Shown: piece by piece, positions 28,338 through 40,134 of the stretch | Position numbering within the stretch: position 1 is the first letter of the stretch | How the letters are laid out: each line of letters opens with the position of its first letter | NCBI GenBank assembly: GCA_049487715.1 | Contig: CP150562.1 | Coordinates: forward strand, 434,001 to 498,000 | Direction of reading: 5' to 3' | Source: Pycnococcus provasolii | Lineage: Eukaryota; Chlorophyta; Pseudoscourfieldiophyceae; Pseudoscourfieldiales | DNA: 64,000 nucleotides | Program-made: the position numbers and the translations under genes | The notes under the pieces: generated by a model | Databases searched by the model: none | The model's input: only the letters and a program-made list of their open reading frames with translations | Told to the model about the DNA's origin: nothing

Positions 28338-29141
28338 TTACAACAACGTCCTCTCCGCGGCACGAAGCAATGCTGAGTGGAATCGAGCGGGTCCCGGCGA
28401 AGGAGGCGAGGTAGAGAAGTACTCCTTCCAACTCTCCTCTGTGGTGGGAAGCACGCACTTGTGTGTTTCACCGAGCTCGCGCTGAAGTCCCTCGAGACCC
28501 GCTTGTATGGCGACAATCCGCGTCGTCCCTTCTCCGCCTAAGAACGGACGCAGTGCCCTCGTGAAGCTGGCGACGTACCATGGCGCATTGATGATGATGG
28601 CGCGATCGACAGACTGAGGGTAGTGAGCGGCGTCGTACGACGAACGCGTGGATAGCATCCGACGAAGCCAGCCATCGCCGCTGGAGAGCAGAGACACGGT
28701 ATTTTTCAACGAGAATCCCTCGAGGTCAACGACGTGCGTTGTGGTTTCGTGTTGGGATTCTTTCAAGAGCGACATCTGCACCTCCATTCGAAGTGCGTGT
28801 ATGGCAAGAGGCCAACGGATACCGTTTTCGTTGACAGATTTGAGTCCGTCGAAGTTGATGTCCGATAACCGTTCGGCGGTGACAGCCCGTCCATCGGAGT
28901 CGTACCCGAGGAACAGAAGCGGGTAACTCGAGTCGAACAGTTTCAAGTTCATGATGAGCTCTTGTCGTTCCTTTTCTGAGAGCGCTTCCGCCGCTTCTCC
29001 CCACGCTTTGAGTGTATTTTGGGACGACATCGTTCCACGTAATTTTTCTCCAACTGTTGCAAATACGCACATCTCTTCATTTTCCTGAGACGCACTATCA
29101 CGTGAGGCAGCTTCACATGCTGCCGTCTGCTGGTGCATCAT
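28338..29141 (-). CDS. CRAL-TRIO (SEC14-like) lipid-binding protein
   Basis: About 267 residues from the ATG pair at 29141/29138. The CRAL-TRIO lipid pocket is recognisable by YPLLFLGYDSDGRAVTAERL, THVVDLEGFSLKN, HYPQSVDRAIIINAPWYV and FTRALRPFL, the 'YPE..../INAP' hallmark of SEC14 domains. Such proteins exchange phosphatidylinositol, phosphatidylcholine or tocopherol-like lipids between membranes. The CRAL-TRIO N-terminal helical cap is short and divergent. The open frame runs 80 codons further upstream through Ser/Phe-rich sequence; those codons were not included for lack of domain signal. Convergent with the gene ending at 28316, 21 bp apart. Confidence 0.8.
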   Translation of the reverse strand: MMHQQTAACEAASRDSASQENEEMCVFATVGEKLRGTMSSQNTLKAWGEAAEALSEKERQELIMNLKLFDSSYPLLFLGYDSDGRAVTAERLSDINFDGLKSVNENGIRWPLAIHALRMEVQMSLLKESQHETTTHVVDLEGFSLKNTVSLLSSGDGWLRRMLSTRSSYDAAHYPQSVDRAIIINAPWYVASFTRALRPFLGGEGTTRIVAIQAGLEGLQRELGETHKCVLPTTEESWKEYFSTSPPSPGPARFHSALLRAAERTLL

Positions 29142-29393
29142 GCTTGAGAATCCTCTACCTTGAGGATGCTTGAGGCAAGGATCCAAGCCTGATGAAACTG
29201 ATGACACCCACCAGTCCAAAAGCCTAAAGGGTGGAACGGGTGAAGCCAAACCACCCGAAAACGCGAGAGCCAAACCACCTGAGGAGAAGACCACAGAGGA
29301 CAAACTCACAAACTCAAAGACCCATGAACGAGGCTGAGACAAAGATACCCGCTGTGCAAAGAGAGAGGCTCCGGACATCACCTGAGGGGCGGA

Positions 29394-29570
29394 CAGTTCA
29401 GTTCAGTTCAGTTCAGTTCAGGCGGACATGATACGCCGGATGTGCGCACCGGAAGGCTTGGCTTTTGGTTGGTTTTGGCACCGTCCGAGAACCTCCCATG
29501 GGTTAGGGTTTCAAACCTTTACTGGGTTCGGATTAGGGTTACTGGGGGAGCGGTTTTAGGGGTTTTAGGG
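29394..29570. repeat. (GTTCA)n microsatellite and degenerate TTAGGG sequence
   Basis: GTTCA is repeated five to six times at 29394-29421. Degenerate GGGTTAGGGTTT, GGATTAGGGTTAC and TTTTAGGGG units follow at about 29498-29570. Located in a ~550-bp gap between two minus-strand genes; otherwise I see nothing in that gap. Confidence 0.7.
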
Positions 29571-29696
29571 GGGGCCAGTACCCTTAAGAGTTTATTGCCA
29601 ATGAAGGTCGTCTCCTTTTGCTCCTCTCCTTTGATTTTTCTTGGAATAGTGGTTATGTAAGAAGTGGTCCACGAACTAACTATGTATACTTACTTT

Positions 29697-30894
29697 TTAA
29701 GCGCTTCCTTCGTCGTGGTTCTTCAACGGGTGGTCCTTCAACCACGCGAGCCACTGGTCGAGTACCGCGTCGCTCCCGTACCACGTCTGACGCGCGTTGA
29801 AATCAGCCGCGAGCTCAGGACTCACGAAGCTCGGGTAGCCTGGGGCGTGACTGATCGCATCGTCCAAAATGAGCTGCTCAGCACCTGGCAAGTCAAGCGC
29901 GCTCGATAGAGGGGTCACGCCGTCCCCACAAAGCAGCTCGGCGCGAGCGCGCGTCGCCTCGTCGCTCTCGCCCTCCTCACCGACGCAAAATGCATAACTG
30001 TTGCGCGTGAAATCGCCCCAGTCGCCGCCGCCGTAACCCGCGCTTCCCACGGCAAGCATTCTCACCCGCCTCTCAAGGTCCGACGTGTCGCGGTCGCGAT
30101 GCAGCCACGAGTGCGATTCGAACGCCACACCGGACGCCGGCGCGTGTGGTGTTCCGAGCGTGACAAGACTATGCACAAGATTCGAGCCGCCGTACACCCG
30201 TCCACCGTATGCCACGATTCGATAAGTAGACGCGACTAATCCAACCGCCCGCGCTGTGCCCGACGAGCGCAACGCGTCCGACTGGTGCACCTGGCGGCGG
30301 TGGGAAGTCGCCACGAGGAAGAACAGTAGGAAATTCGTCCGGCTTCTGCGACCCGCCGACTGAGAACGGACCACCGGGTGTGTTTCTGAAGTCGACGAAT
30401 CTGTCAATGGGCGTGACACGTGGCGGCGGAATGGCGAGTTGTGTGTCGGGGATGCCAACCACCTCAGTCGCGCACTTTCCACTCGCGGCAGCGTGACGCA
30501 CGGCGCTATCGATCCGCTCAAGAATAGGTCGTACCGACCGTCCGCCTGCACACGGAAGCCAGTCCGCCGCGGAAAGTGGCACGACTGTCGCAGGTACGCC
30601 TCGTTCTCTCATCGCCTGCACGAGCGGTTCGTATATCTTCGATCCACACAGGAACCCGGGAACAATCACGACGGCTGTGAGGTCACGCTCCAAGCGCTCG
30701 ACATCCAAGTCGTCAGACTGCGAAGACTGCTGTGATGACGAGGATGACGACGCCAGACAAGGGCGGCAAGTGCGCCTGACGTTGACCTGGCATCGAGCAG
30801 GCCTACAACTGAAGGTGAGGCCGTGGGTGAGGCCTTGAGGCCGCACAGGCCTCACAGGGTGAGAAGGGTGAGGCGTTGGCGCGCGGCAAAGCAT
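29697..30894 (-). CDS. Plant-type alpha/beta hydrolase (putative plastid lipase), with a frameshift
   Basis: The 5' two thirds lie in one frame (start ATG 30894) and the 3' third in another. The first frame has a Ser/Arg-rich, transit-peptide-like N-terminus, VVIVPGFLCGSKIYEPL (oxyanion-side strand) and the nucleophile elbow VALVGHSAGGWISRVYLSN. The second frame resumes with AYGGRVYGGSNLVHSLVTLG and TPHAP, the expected next strand, and ends with QLILDDAISHAPGYPSF. One surplus base near 30205-30212 would account for the shift. Catalytic Ser is present; an Asp and His are probably in the second frame (SHAPG region). Either a sequencing or assembly error, or a recent pseudogene. The exact substrate is unknown. 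Confidence 0.7.
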
Positions 30895-33225
<2,331 letters not shown>

Positions 33226-33281
33226 GTAGTAGTGGTAGCCTTTACAAATCACTACGAGTAACTAACCTTTTGACTTGATTT

Positions 33282-33415
33282 TTAGCAAGTGCCGCTCTCA
33301 CGCTCCCTCCTGACATTCTCGAGAGTCTCCTTGACGTTCGTCAGACGGTACGCACCGCGGCCCATCGTCGCCACCAGCAGCGTATCCGATGCCACCTGTT
33401 TTCCTAATCCCCGCT
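33282..33415 (-). pseudogene. Possible C-terminal fragment of a BNR/beta-propeller protein
   Basis: A minus-strand frame ends with SDTLLVATMGRGAYRLTNVK, which resembles the last repeat of BNR/VPS10-like propellers (VATHGRGVW type). Upstream in the same frame nothing continues the fold and the sequence becomes low-complexity. Weak: about 40 residues only. Confidence 0.3.
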
Positions 33416-33618
33416 TTTCCCTCCCCGGACCCGGGGGTAAAATGTATCGTAGGGGGTGGATCCAGTGGTAAAATAGAAGGGCAAAGGGGGTGGTACTGTA
33501 CTTTTTACTTTTTAGGGATGTGATGTGGGATTCAAATACAACGCAAGAAGCCAAAGTCGGACCCTTCGTTCGTAGCGTTCGGGATCAAGCAAGTGATTGT
33601 GCTGTGAAATAACTTTTC

Positions 33619-34737
33619 ATGTCGCCATCAGCAGATCCACTGATGGTGAACTTACCTCCTCCACCTCCTCCTCCTCCGCCAGAGGTGGTGGCATTGAAGG
33701 ATGACGTCGTCGTGGTTGGTCGTGGTCTGATGATGTCGTCGTGCACTGTGGGGGGCGCACTCGCTCATGAAGCTCTCTTTTCTGCCGTCGTGCCGTGGAT
33801 GCGTGAGCGACGAGAGACGCGCATACGCATGGCGCGTGCGAACGTGACGACGATCGCCGCCGGTATCACTGTCTCCATCGCGATACGACGCAATGGCAGA
33901 ATCGCGTGCTGGGGCGCACACAACCATAGCCAAACGCCTCCCGCTGACGTCGAGCACCGCCATCCGTCCCATGCAAGCGTGTCCTGGAGTGACGAATTCA
34001 TCATGGTCGCCGCGGGTAGTGGTGATCACTGTATGGCGCTACGACGTGATTGCACCATCGTGTTCTGGGGAAAAAACGACTTTGGACAGGCGCCTCGCTA
34101 TAGCGTCAAGGGCGAATTCGTCATGGTTGCTGCGGGTGGATCACACTCGATAGCACTGCGTCGTGACGGTAGCATCGCGTGCTGGGGACATAACCAATTT
34201 GGACAGGCGCCCACCACTGGCGTCGATGGCAAATTTCTAATGGTTGCTGCGGGTTTCAATCACTCGCTTGCGCTAAGACCTGACGGCAGCGTCGCGTGCT
34301 GGGGCTACAACATCTTCGGCCAGGCGCCTCCCGACGGCGTACCTCCCAACGACACACCAGGCAACTTCATCGCGATCGCCGCGGGTAATTCCCACTCGAT
34401 GGCGCTGCAACACGACGGTACCGTCGCGTGCTGGGGATACAACGACGACGGCCAGGCACATCCTCACGTCGTGGAAGGCGACTTCGTCGCGATCGCTGCG
34501 GGTGGCTCACACTCGTTGGCGCTTCGACGCGACGGTAGTGTCGCGTGCTGGGGACACAACAACCATGGCCAGGCACCTCCCGAGGGTGTTGACGGCGACT
34601 TCGTCGCGATTGCCGCGGGTACCTTGCACTCGATGGCGCTTCGACGCGACGGTAGTGTCGCGTGCTGGGGCTGGAATCGCTTCTGCCAGGCGCCTCCCGA
34701 GGGTATCTCTGGGCCATTCGGACACGTCGATGTGTAA
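33619..34737 (+). CDS. RCC1-repeat beta-propeller protein
   Basis: 372 residues. Six to seven tandem units of about 48 residues, each with the pattern FVAIAAGGSHSLALRRDGSV followed by ACWGHNNHGQAPP, the RCC1/BLIP-II-like repeat. Units lie from ~residue 80 to the end, making a near-complete seven-blade propeller. In RCC1 family members the propeller binds proteins or nucleosomes; the simple, highly similar repeats here look recently expanded. The short N-terminus includes poly-Pro (PPPPPPPPEV) and no signal peptide. The precise role is unknown. Confidence 0.8.
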   Translation: MSPSADPLMVNLPPPPPPPPPEVVALKDDVVVVGRGLMMSSCTVGGALAHEALFSAVVPWMRERRETRIRMARANVTTIAAGITVSIAIRRNGRIACWGAHNHSQTPPADVEHRHPSHASVSWSDEFIMVAAGSGDHCMALRRDCTIVFWGKNDFGQAPRYSVKGEFVMVAAGGSHSIALRRDGSIACWGHNQFGQAPTTGVDGKFLMVAAGFNHSLALRPDGSVACWGYNIFGQAPPDGVPPNDTPGNFIAIAAGNSHSMALQHDGTVACWGYNDDGQAHPHVVEGDFVAIAAGGSHSLALRRDGSVACWGHNNHGQAPPEGVDGDFVAIAAGTLHSMALRRDGSVACWGWNRFCQAPPEGISGPFGHVDV

Positions 34738-34849
34738 GTCGTCTACTTTATTGTAAATTGTTGCTCTATAAAATTAAATACATCAACCGAATGAGTCGTC
34801 GTAGTCTTCGTCGTCCGAGCCCGCAGCTAATTGCGCTAGATGCAAATAA

Positions 34850-36013
34850 TCACGACGACGCCGACGCGACGGTCACGACTCCAGCCACCGCGCGACGCAA
34901 GTCAGAACTGTCGCCCTGAGACACCCACGTCGCGCGTGCACGCGACAGCGCCTCCACGACGCGCTGCAGCCTCGCCTGCGCCTCATTCTCGCTCGCGGTG
35001 GGAGGCGTGCTCATGTCCGCGGCGTGCTCGCGCGCATACCGCTCAGAACGACGGTGCGCCTGCAGAAGAATCGTCTGGAAGGCTTGCGCGTTCGTACTTC
35101 CAACGCCGTCGCTCAACTCCGCCTCAAGACGATTGGCAATCCGCGCGAGGTCCGCAAGGTAAGCAGTTGCGCCACGCTCACCCGTCAGCGGAACACCCTC
35201 TGGATGCGCTATGTGCACCTTCGATGCTGCAGCTTCCGCAGCTTCCGCCTCCTTCATTGCCGCGGAAGCCTCAGACGAGTCGACCGACTCCTTGATAGCC
35301 TTCGCTGAGTCGGCTGTATACTTGGCGTCGGCGAGGCACGTCTCGTCAAGAACCGTGTGGCTCGCGCTCGGCCGGCCGATGAGCAAAGCAGTGGCCCCAC
35401 CCGTCGCCTCGTCCACGCAAGCTGCGGCAGATGCGACGCAGCTGAACAGCTTTTCCACGTCGTGCGCGGCGAGGTGGGCGCGACACCGCGCAATCGAGTT
35501 CGCAAAGGCGTCGAGCGCCAGCCACGCCGCTTGCGCCTCAGGCGGCGAAGTCGGCGCCCTCGCCGCGGCACGCAGCCTCGCCGCGGCGCGTTCCGCGGAC
35601 CTGTGAGCGCGCACAATCGCCGTCTTCGCTGTCTCTTCGTTGGCACCCGCGTTCAGCACCGTCGTGATCGTTTGTCCCGCGGCACGCAGACTTGCGACGC
35701 TGTCGATCGCCTGGCTTCCCGGCGCTTCCCTGAGTCGGCCTCTCCCCGCTCTTCTGTATGCGTCTTGCTCGAGTGCGAACACGTCCCCGCTGAGCAGTTT
35801 CAGTTCATCGCGCAGTTCTTGCACGAGACTTGCGGAGTGCGCCGGGTCTGTTGACGAGGTGCGGTACAACGCGAAGAGGGCGACGCAGAGCGCGCCGAGA
35901 GCGAGGTAGAAGGCTCGAGACGCCTGGCGCTGCAAGGCCAGTCTGCCAGTGTTGACGCCGCCGTAGCTGAGGTGGCCGGCCGACGTGTTCGCGCGGTCCG
36001 CCGCGACGAACAT
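34850..36013 (-). CDS. Unknown Ala-rich single-pass membrane protein
   Basis: About 387 residues from ATG 36013; the frame runs 56 codons upstream, but through GC-rich sequence without signal. One membrane helix, FYLALGALCVALFALYRTS, is followed by a long Ala-rich helical domain (VQELRDELKLLSGDVFALEQ, SAAMKEAEAAEAAASKVH, ILLQAHRRSERYAREHAADM). It looks like an alpha-helical lumenal or extracellular rod, probably coiled coil. Two Cys (CRAHL, FSCVASAAACVD) are in the middle. No family recognised. Confidence 0.6.
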   Translation of the reverse strand: MFVAADRANTSAGHLSYGGVNTGRLALQRQASRAFYLALGALCVALFALYRTSSTDPAHSASLVQELRDELKLLSGDVFALEQDAYRRAGRGRLREAPGSQAIDSVASLRAAGQTITTVLNAGANEETAKTAIVRAHRSAERAAARLRAAARAPTSPPEAQAAWLALDAFANSIARCRAHLAAHDVEKLFSCVASAAACVDEATGGATALLIGRPSASHTVLDETCLADAKYTADSAKAIKESVDSSEASAAMKEAEAAEAAASKVHIAHPEGVPLTGERGATAYLADLARIANRLEAELSDGVGSTNAQAFQTILLQAHRRSERYAREHAADMSTPPTASENEAQARLQRVVEALSRARATWVSQGDSSDLRRAVAGVVTVASASS

Positions 36014-36206
36014 GCCGCGAAGACGGAGAGAGTGCGACGACCGAGCAACAAGTCTCGGCGTCCCCTCGCAGAAGGTCGGAGGCTCCGAAAAGGAAAGGAA
36101 AGGAAGACCCCCCGGGCCCTGGAAAGTGGAAGGATTTCTTCGCCCTTTGTTTGGCCTCGCCTCTCGCCGACGACTTGCCACATGACATGACCCAACCGGG
36201 AGGAAC

Positions 36207-36225
36207 GGGTTAGGGTTAGGGTTAC
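36207..36225. repeat. Short TTAGGG tract
   Basis: Three consecutive GGGTTA units, in the ~410-bp gap between the unknown membrane protein and dihydropyrimidinase. The same gap carries copy B of the recurrent element. Confidence 0.8.
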
Positions 36226-36332
36226 TACTGTACTTCCTACTGGTGACTGGTGAAGTGTGACTTGACTTCTGTGAGTTGACGCACGGCTGGTGGCGATGGC
36301 GCCGCCCGACGAAAACAACCAGCGCGCCACTG

Positions 36333-36422
36333 GTTTATGTTGGAGCTGAATGGGGAATGCGAATGATAGACGGCCGTTGAACGAAGTAAACACAGTTCAA
36401 TTACTGAACGAGCGTTCTTAGC
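36333..36422 (-). repeat. Recurrent ~100-bp element, copy B
   Basis: Carries GCTGAATGGGGAATGCGAAT, GGCCGTTGAACGAAGTAAAC and TTACTGAACGAGCGTTCTTAG; the last base is 2 bp from the dihydropyrimidinase stop codon. Related to copies at 12.0, 46.2, 52.2 and 56.6 kb. Confidence 0.8.
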
Positions 36423-36423
36423 C

Positions 36424-37956
36424 CTAGAGCTCCGTCTTGGCAGCGCCCTTTGAGCGGTCTACCTTCGTCATCGCCGCATCCGCCGTCGCCGAGAGCTTGT
36501 CCATGCCCTCGTAGATGGGCATGTTCGGGCCGAGGTGCACGAACTTGCCGCGTCCGGGCTTCACGACATCCGTCAGCTTGCCATTCTCGTACACAACCTC
36601 GCCCTGACTCACCGTCACCGATACCTTACCCTGGTACGTGCGTCCTTCGTAGATGTTAGTGTCCATCGCGCTGCTGTGAGTCTTCGCCGACACCGTCGTC
36701 GTCGCCTTCGGATCGAACACCACGAGATCAGCGTCGCTGCCCTCGCAAACGCACCCCTTGCGCGGGTACGCGTTGAACACCTTCGCCGCCTCCGTGCTCG
36801 TTACCGCGACGTATCGCGTAAGGTCAATCAGGCCTTTGGCAACCATCGTGTCGTAAACGACCACCATGCGCTCCTGCAGGCCGTTGACACCGTTGGGAAT
36901 GATGCGGAAGTCATTCTTGCCCACAGCCTTTTGCGTGCTGTTGAACACTGCGTGGTCCGTGCCCACGAGGTCGAGCACCCCGGACGCCAGCGCGCCCTGC
37001 AGCGCGACGCCGTCGACGGCGTACTTGCGAATCGGCGGACTCATGACGTACTGCGCGGCAATCTTGAAGTCGGGGTGAAGCAGCATGCTCTCATCCATCG
37101 TCATTCCCGACACGACGGGTTCGCCGATGACACGCTGGCCGCGTGCCTTGGCTGCGGCCACCTCGAGCATAGCATCCTTCGACATGACGTGCACCACGTA
37201 GATGGGCGTCTTCGCAACGTCCGCAAGCCGGATGGCGCGTGCCGTCGCCTCCACCTCCACGTTCGACGGTCGGCTGTACATGTGTCCCTCCGGTCCGGTG
37301 ATGCCGAGTTCCTCGAATACGCGCTTCTGCCCGTATGCGACGGCGTCGCCGTTCTCTGCGTGCACCATGGGCAGGACGCCAAGTTCCTTGCACCTGATGA
37401 GTCCCTGCAGGAACTGGTCGTCCGTGACCATGAGTGCACCCTTGTATGCGAGGAAGAACTTGAAGGAGTTGATACCCTCCTTGACCATCTCCTTCATGTC
37501 GCTCGCGACCTTTTCGTCCCAACTGGTGACAGCCATGTGAAATCCGTAGCTCATAGCCGCCTTTTCTCCCTTCTTGCGCCACTCTTTGAGTCCCGCCTTC
37601 ATGCCTCCAATGGGAAGTGCGAAGTCGATGTGCATGGTAGTTCCTCCCGCGAGCGCCGCCTTGTGTCCCGTGAAGAAGTTATCCGCAGCAACTTGTCCCA
37701 TGAACGGCATATCGAGGTGCGTGTGCGGGTCGATGCCACCTGGTATGACAAGTTTTGAAGTGGCATCGATGACACGAGAATTCGGAGGAGGCTCTAAATA
37801 AGGCGCAACTTTCTTTATGAGTCCATCTTCGATGAGAACATCACTTTTACTCACACCATAGGAGTTCACGACGGTACCTCCTTTGATGAGAAGAGGCTGA
37901 GACGCAGAGACGGAAGGCAAGAAGAACAAGATGAACAAGAACAGGATGGACGTCAT
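36424..37956 (-). CDS. PYD2: Dihydropyrimidinase
   Basis: 510 residues. It opens the ring of dihydrouracil or dihydrothymine to give the N-carbamoyl beta-amino acid, step two of reductive pyrimidine catabolism. A signal peptide, SILFLFILFFLPSVSA, starts the protein, as in plant PYD2. Metal ligands of the amidohydrolase/hydantoinase fold are visible: GGIDPHTHLDMPF (H-x-H), the carbamylated Lys in NSFKFFLAYKG, His in MVHAENGD and VVHVMSKDAM, and Asp in VGTDHAVFNS. The C-terminal PRKGCVCEGSDADLVVFDP is characteristic of the family. It lies within the four-gene pyrimidine catabolism block (36.4-46.0 kb). Confidence 0.96.
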   Translation of the reverse strand: MTSILFLFILFFLPSVSASQPLLIKGGTVVNSYGVSKSDVLIEDGLIKKVAPYLEPPPNSRVIDATSKLVIPGGIDPHTHLDMPFMGQVAADNFFTGHKAALAGGTTMHIDFALPIGGMKAGLKEWRKKGEKAAMSYGFHMAVTSWDEKVASDMKEMVKEGINSFKFFLAYKGALMVTDDQFLQGLIRCKELGVLPMVHAENGDAVAYGQKRVFEELGITGPEGHMYSRPSNVEVEATARAIRLADVAKTPIYVVHVMSKDAMLEVAAAKARGQRVIGEPVVSGMTMDESMLLHPDFKIAAQYVMSPPIRKYAVDGVALQGALASGVLDLVGTDHAVFNSTQKAVGKNDFRIIPNGVNGLQERMVVVYDTMVAKGLIDLTRYVAVTSTEAAKVFNAYPRKGCVCEGSDADLVVFDPKATTTVSAKTHSSAMDTNIYEGRTYQGKVSVTVSQGEVVYENGKLTDVVKPGRGKFVHLGPNMPIYEGMDKLSATADAAMTKVDRSKGAAKTEL

Positions 37957-38311
37957 TGATGGGGAGTGATGGCGAGTGATGGAGAAAAATCAGTCGGTTA
38001 CAGTGGACCCCCCTGCCCCCCCTGCCCCCCCTGGGCCCTGGGGTTGAGGGAGGGAAATTTCTTTTGCTTTTGCTTTTGCTTTTGAGGAGGGGAAGGAAGG
38101 TCAGGGAGGGGATGTTATTTCATCGTGTTGTGGTTGGTCTCACGGGTGATGGGCGAGGTTGGTTGCCACCGTGTTGTGTTCTTCTCGCCTTCTCCGCGTG
38201 AGTTGTTCACCTTGTTAACACCGCGTGACGCGGTAGGTAACGCCTTATCTTAGTTCGTAGGGCTGAATGGGGGTTGGAAAGACCTGTTTGTTGGAAAGAA
38301 CATCAAGCTTA
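37957..38311. other. intergenic, C- and T-rich
   Basis: Presumed dihydropyrimidinase promoter. It contains CCCCCTGCC repetition near 38010-38035 and a TTTTGC run at 38060-38083. No gene recognised. Confidence 0.5.
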
Positions 38312-39619
38312 CTAATCAACAACTGTCTCCGGTACTGGCGGGTGGTATTGGCGATGCCGCTGGTGGCCAGCTATCACCACGCCGCCAACATCAACAAACA
38401 ATAGCAACCACACCATAAGACCATCGGGTCGAATGCGAGCGGCATACGACTCTTCACCAGCCCCGCGGGTCTCGAGATTCTGTGCCACATGTGTAGTTGA
38501 CGTCGTTGAAAGCTCGTGCCGTCCGCTGTCGTCGTTCGCCACACCGTTCTGTGCCACATGTGTAGTTGACGTCGTTGAAAGCTCGCGCCCTCCGCTGTCG
38601 TCGTTCGCCACACCGTTCTCTGCCGCACGTGTAGTTGACGTCGTTGAAAGCTCGCGCCGTCCGCTGTCGTCGTTCGTCACACCGTTCTGTGCCACAAGTG
38701 TAGTTGACGTCGTTGAAAGCTCGCGCCGTCCGCTGTTGTCGTCCGCCAACGCCGTGAACTCGTCCATGGTCTTCATACCACTCGGCTTGGGTACGAAAGT
38801 TCCCCAGGCATTCGCGCACTGCCCGCTCGCCGTGCTCCATGGTCCTGCAGAGGCGATGGCATACTCGCTCGTGAAGTCGGCAGTATCCGCGGCGTGATCA
38901 TAGACATTCGGCGTCATTGAGACGTAAGGCCAGCTTGCGTTGTTGGCGGCGCTTGACGCGGCAAGACACGCCGCGTTGCGGTCACCTGTACCGTTGATGG
39001 ATACCGGCGCACAACTGTGGTACACCACTGGACATGCCGGCGTGCTCGGTGACCGTGGGACGGTGCCTGCGTCGAGTGCACCCTTGTAGGCGCACTTCGT
39101 ACCGATCGGCACACCGTGCATCCAGTCGCTCATGACACTTATAAGCTGCAAGGTACACCTCTCGCACTTCACGTCGGGAATGTATACCGAGACACGGTAG
39201 GGCGTGTACGTGGTTGGGCGCGACATTCGCGGTGCAACCGGCGGTCTGTCGAAGTGTGGAATGTGGTCGAGCAGCACGCACGTTTCGAATCCGTCGTCTG
39301 CGCCGTCACGCGACAGTGCGATTCTCTGCGGCGCCCCTGCGTGAAAGATGCTTTCTTCGAAGACGACAGTTTGCCACCCTGGTGCGAGTGGGAATGCGTC
39401 TTGCGCAGGGTTGTTGGGCGCATCGCACGGTCCTGTTTTCGCGCCTGTTTCTGGCGATCGCGGCGGCGGGCACACGAGCCTCATGTGCGCTTGCACGCCC
39501 ACTGGCATGACAACGACATTTGCAAACATGAACCAAGAGATGAAAGTGAAAGTGAAGCCTAAAAGTGAACGAAAAGTGAAAGGCACCACCACTGCTGTGG
39601 AGAAAACAAAAGGCATCAT
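38312..39619 (-). CDS. LPMO-like secreted protein with minisatellite-coded stalk and C-terminal membrane anchor
   Basis: About 435 residues from the ATG pair at 39619/39616. A long hydrophobic signal region ends MPVGVQA, and the next residue is His (HMRLVCPPPRSPET), so signal cleavage would expose an N-terminal His as in the copper histidine brace of lytic polysaccharide monooxygenases. Then come FHAGAPQRIALS and VLLDHIPHFD, VSVYIPDVKCERCTLQLISV and VVYHSCAPVSI. This order matches SCE4755-type polysaccharide monooxygenase-like proteins known from bacteria. A Ser/Thr-rich stalk of four 23-residue repeats (NDDSGRRELSTTSTT type) precedes a final helix (LMVWLLLFVDVGGVVIAGHQ). Substrate unknown; cell-wall polysaccharide is an inference. 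It sits between two pyrimidine genes. Confidence 0.6.
   Translation of the reverse strand: MMPFVFSTAVVVPFTFRSLLGFTFTFISWFMFANVVVMPVGVQAHMRLVCPPPRSPETGAKTGPCDAPNNPAQDAFPLAPGWQTVVFEESIFHAGAPQRIALSRDGADDGFETCVLLDHIPHFDRPPVAPRMSRPTTYTPYRVSVYIPDVKCERCTLQLISVMSDWMHGVPIGTKCAYKGALDAGTVPRSPSTPACPVVYHSCAPVSINGTGDRNAACLAASSAANNASWPYVSMTPNVYDHAADTADFTSEYAIASAGPWSTASGQCANAWGTFVPKPSGMKTMDEFTALADDNSGRRELSTTSTTLVAQNGVTNDDSGRRELSTTSTTRAAENGVANDDSGGRELSTTSTTHVAQNGVANDDSGRHELSTTSTTHVAQNLETRGAGEESYAARIRPDGLMVWLLLFVDVGGVVIAGHQRHRQYHPPVPETVVD
38479..38754. repeat. 69-bp coding minisatellite, four copies
   Basis: Units begin at 38479, 38548, 38617 and 38686, all carrying GTGTAGTTGACGTCGTTGAA. The length is a multiple of three, so the reading frame of the stalk is kept. 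Confidence 0.9.
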
Positions 39620-39859
39620 GACCAAAGGCAATGACAATGCAATGAAGACGCACACAACGAGTAGGAATACGCACGAGTGATGTGACGAGTGAAGAATGAC
39701 TTCAGGCAGGCTGGGGAGGCAGATACGGCGGACAACCACCCACCACACGTTTGAACAGGGTCTTGTTGACTTGTTCCCCCGTTCGGGGGGCACAGACAGG
39801 CCTCCCTCCACCTCACGCCTCCAGATGGCAGATGCCTCCTCCTGTAAAGTAGGGCTACT

Positions 39860-39948
39860 GGGTTAGGGTGTAGGGTTACTGGGTTAGGGTTAGGGTTAGG
39901 GTTAGGTACTTAACTTTAGGTTAGGGTTCAGTTAAGGTTAGGGTTAGC
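39860..39948. repeat. Interstitial TTAGGG tract
   Basis: Runs of GGGTTAGGGTTAGGGTTAGG with degenerate neighbours (GGGTGTAGGGTTACTGGGTT, TTTAGGTTAGGG). It lies upstream of beta-ureidopropionase, in the ~510-bp divergent gap between the LPMO-like gene and that gene. Confidence 0.88.
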
Positions 39949-40134
39949 AATGGAACTGGTTCGGGGTTCTCCCAACTAGAAATCTGTTGGGACCCTGATC
40001 CCCCCAGGGGTGATCCTCCCCCTTTTCTTTTCGACGAAACGCGTTACGGCCGTCCCTTTTTGGGGAGAAGAAGAAACCGACATACATACACGAAACTGTC
40101 CCATCACTTCCTCCTTGTCCTTTTCTTTTTTTTG

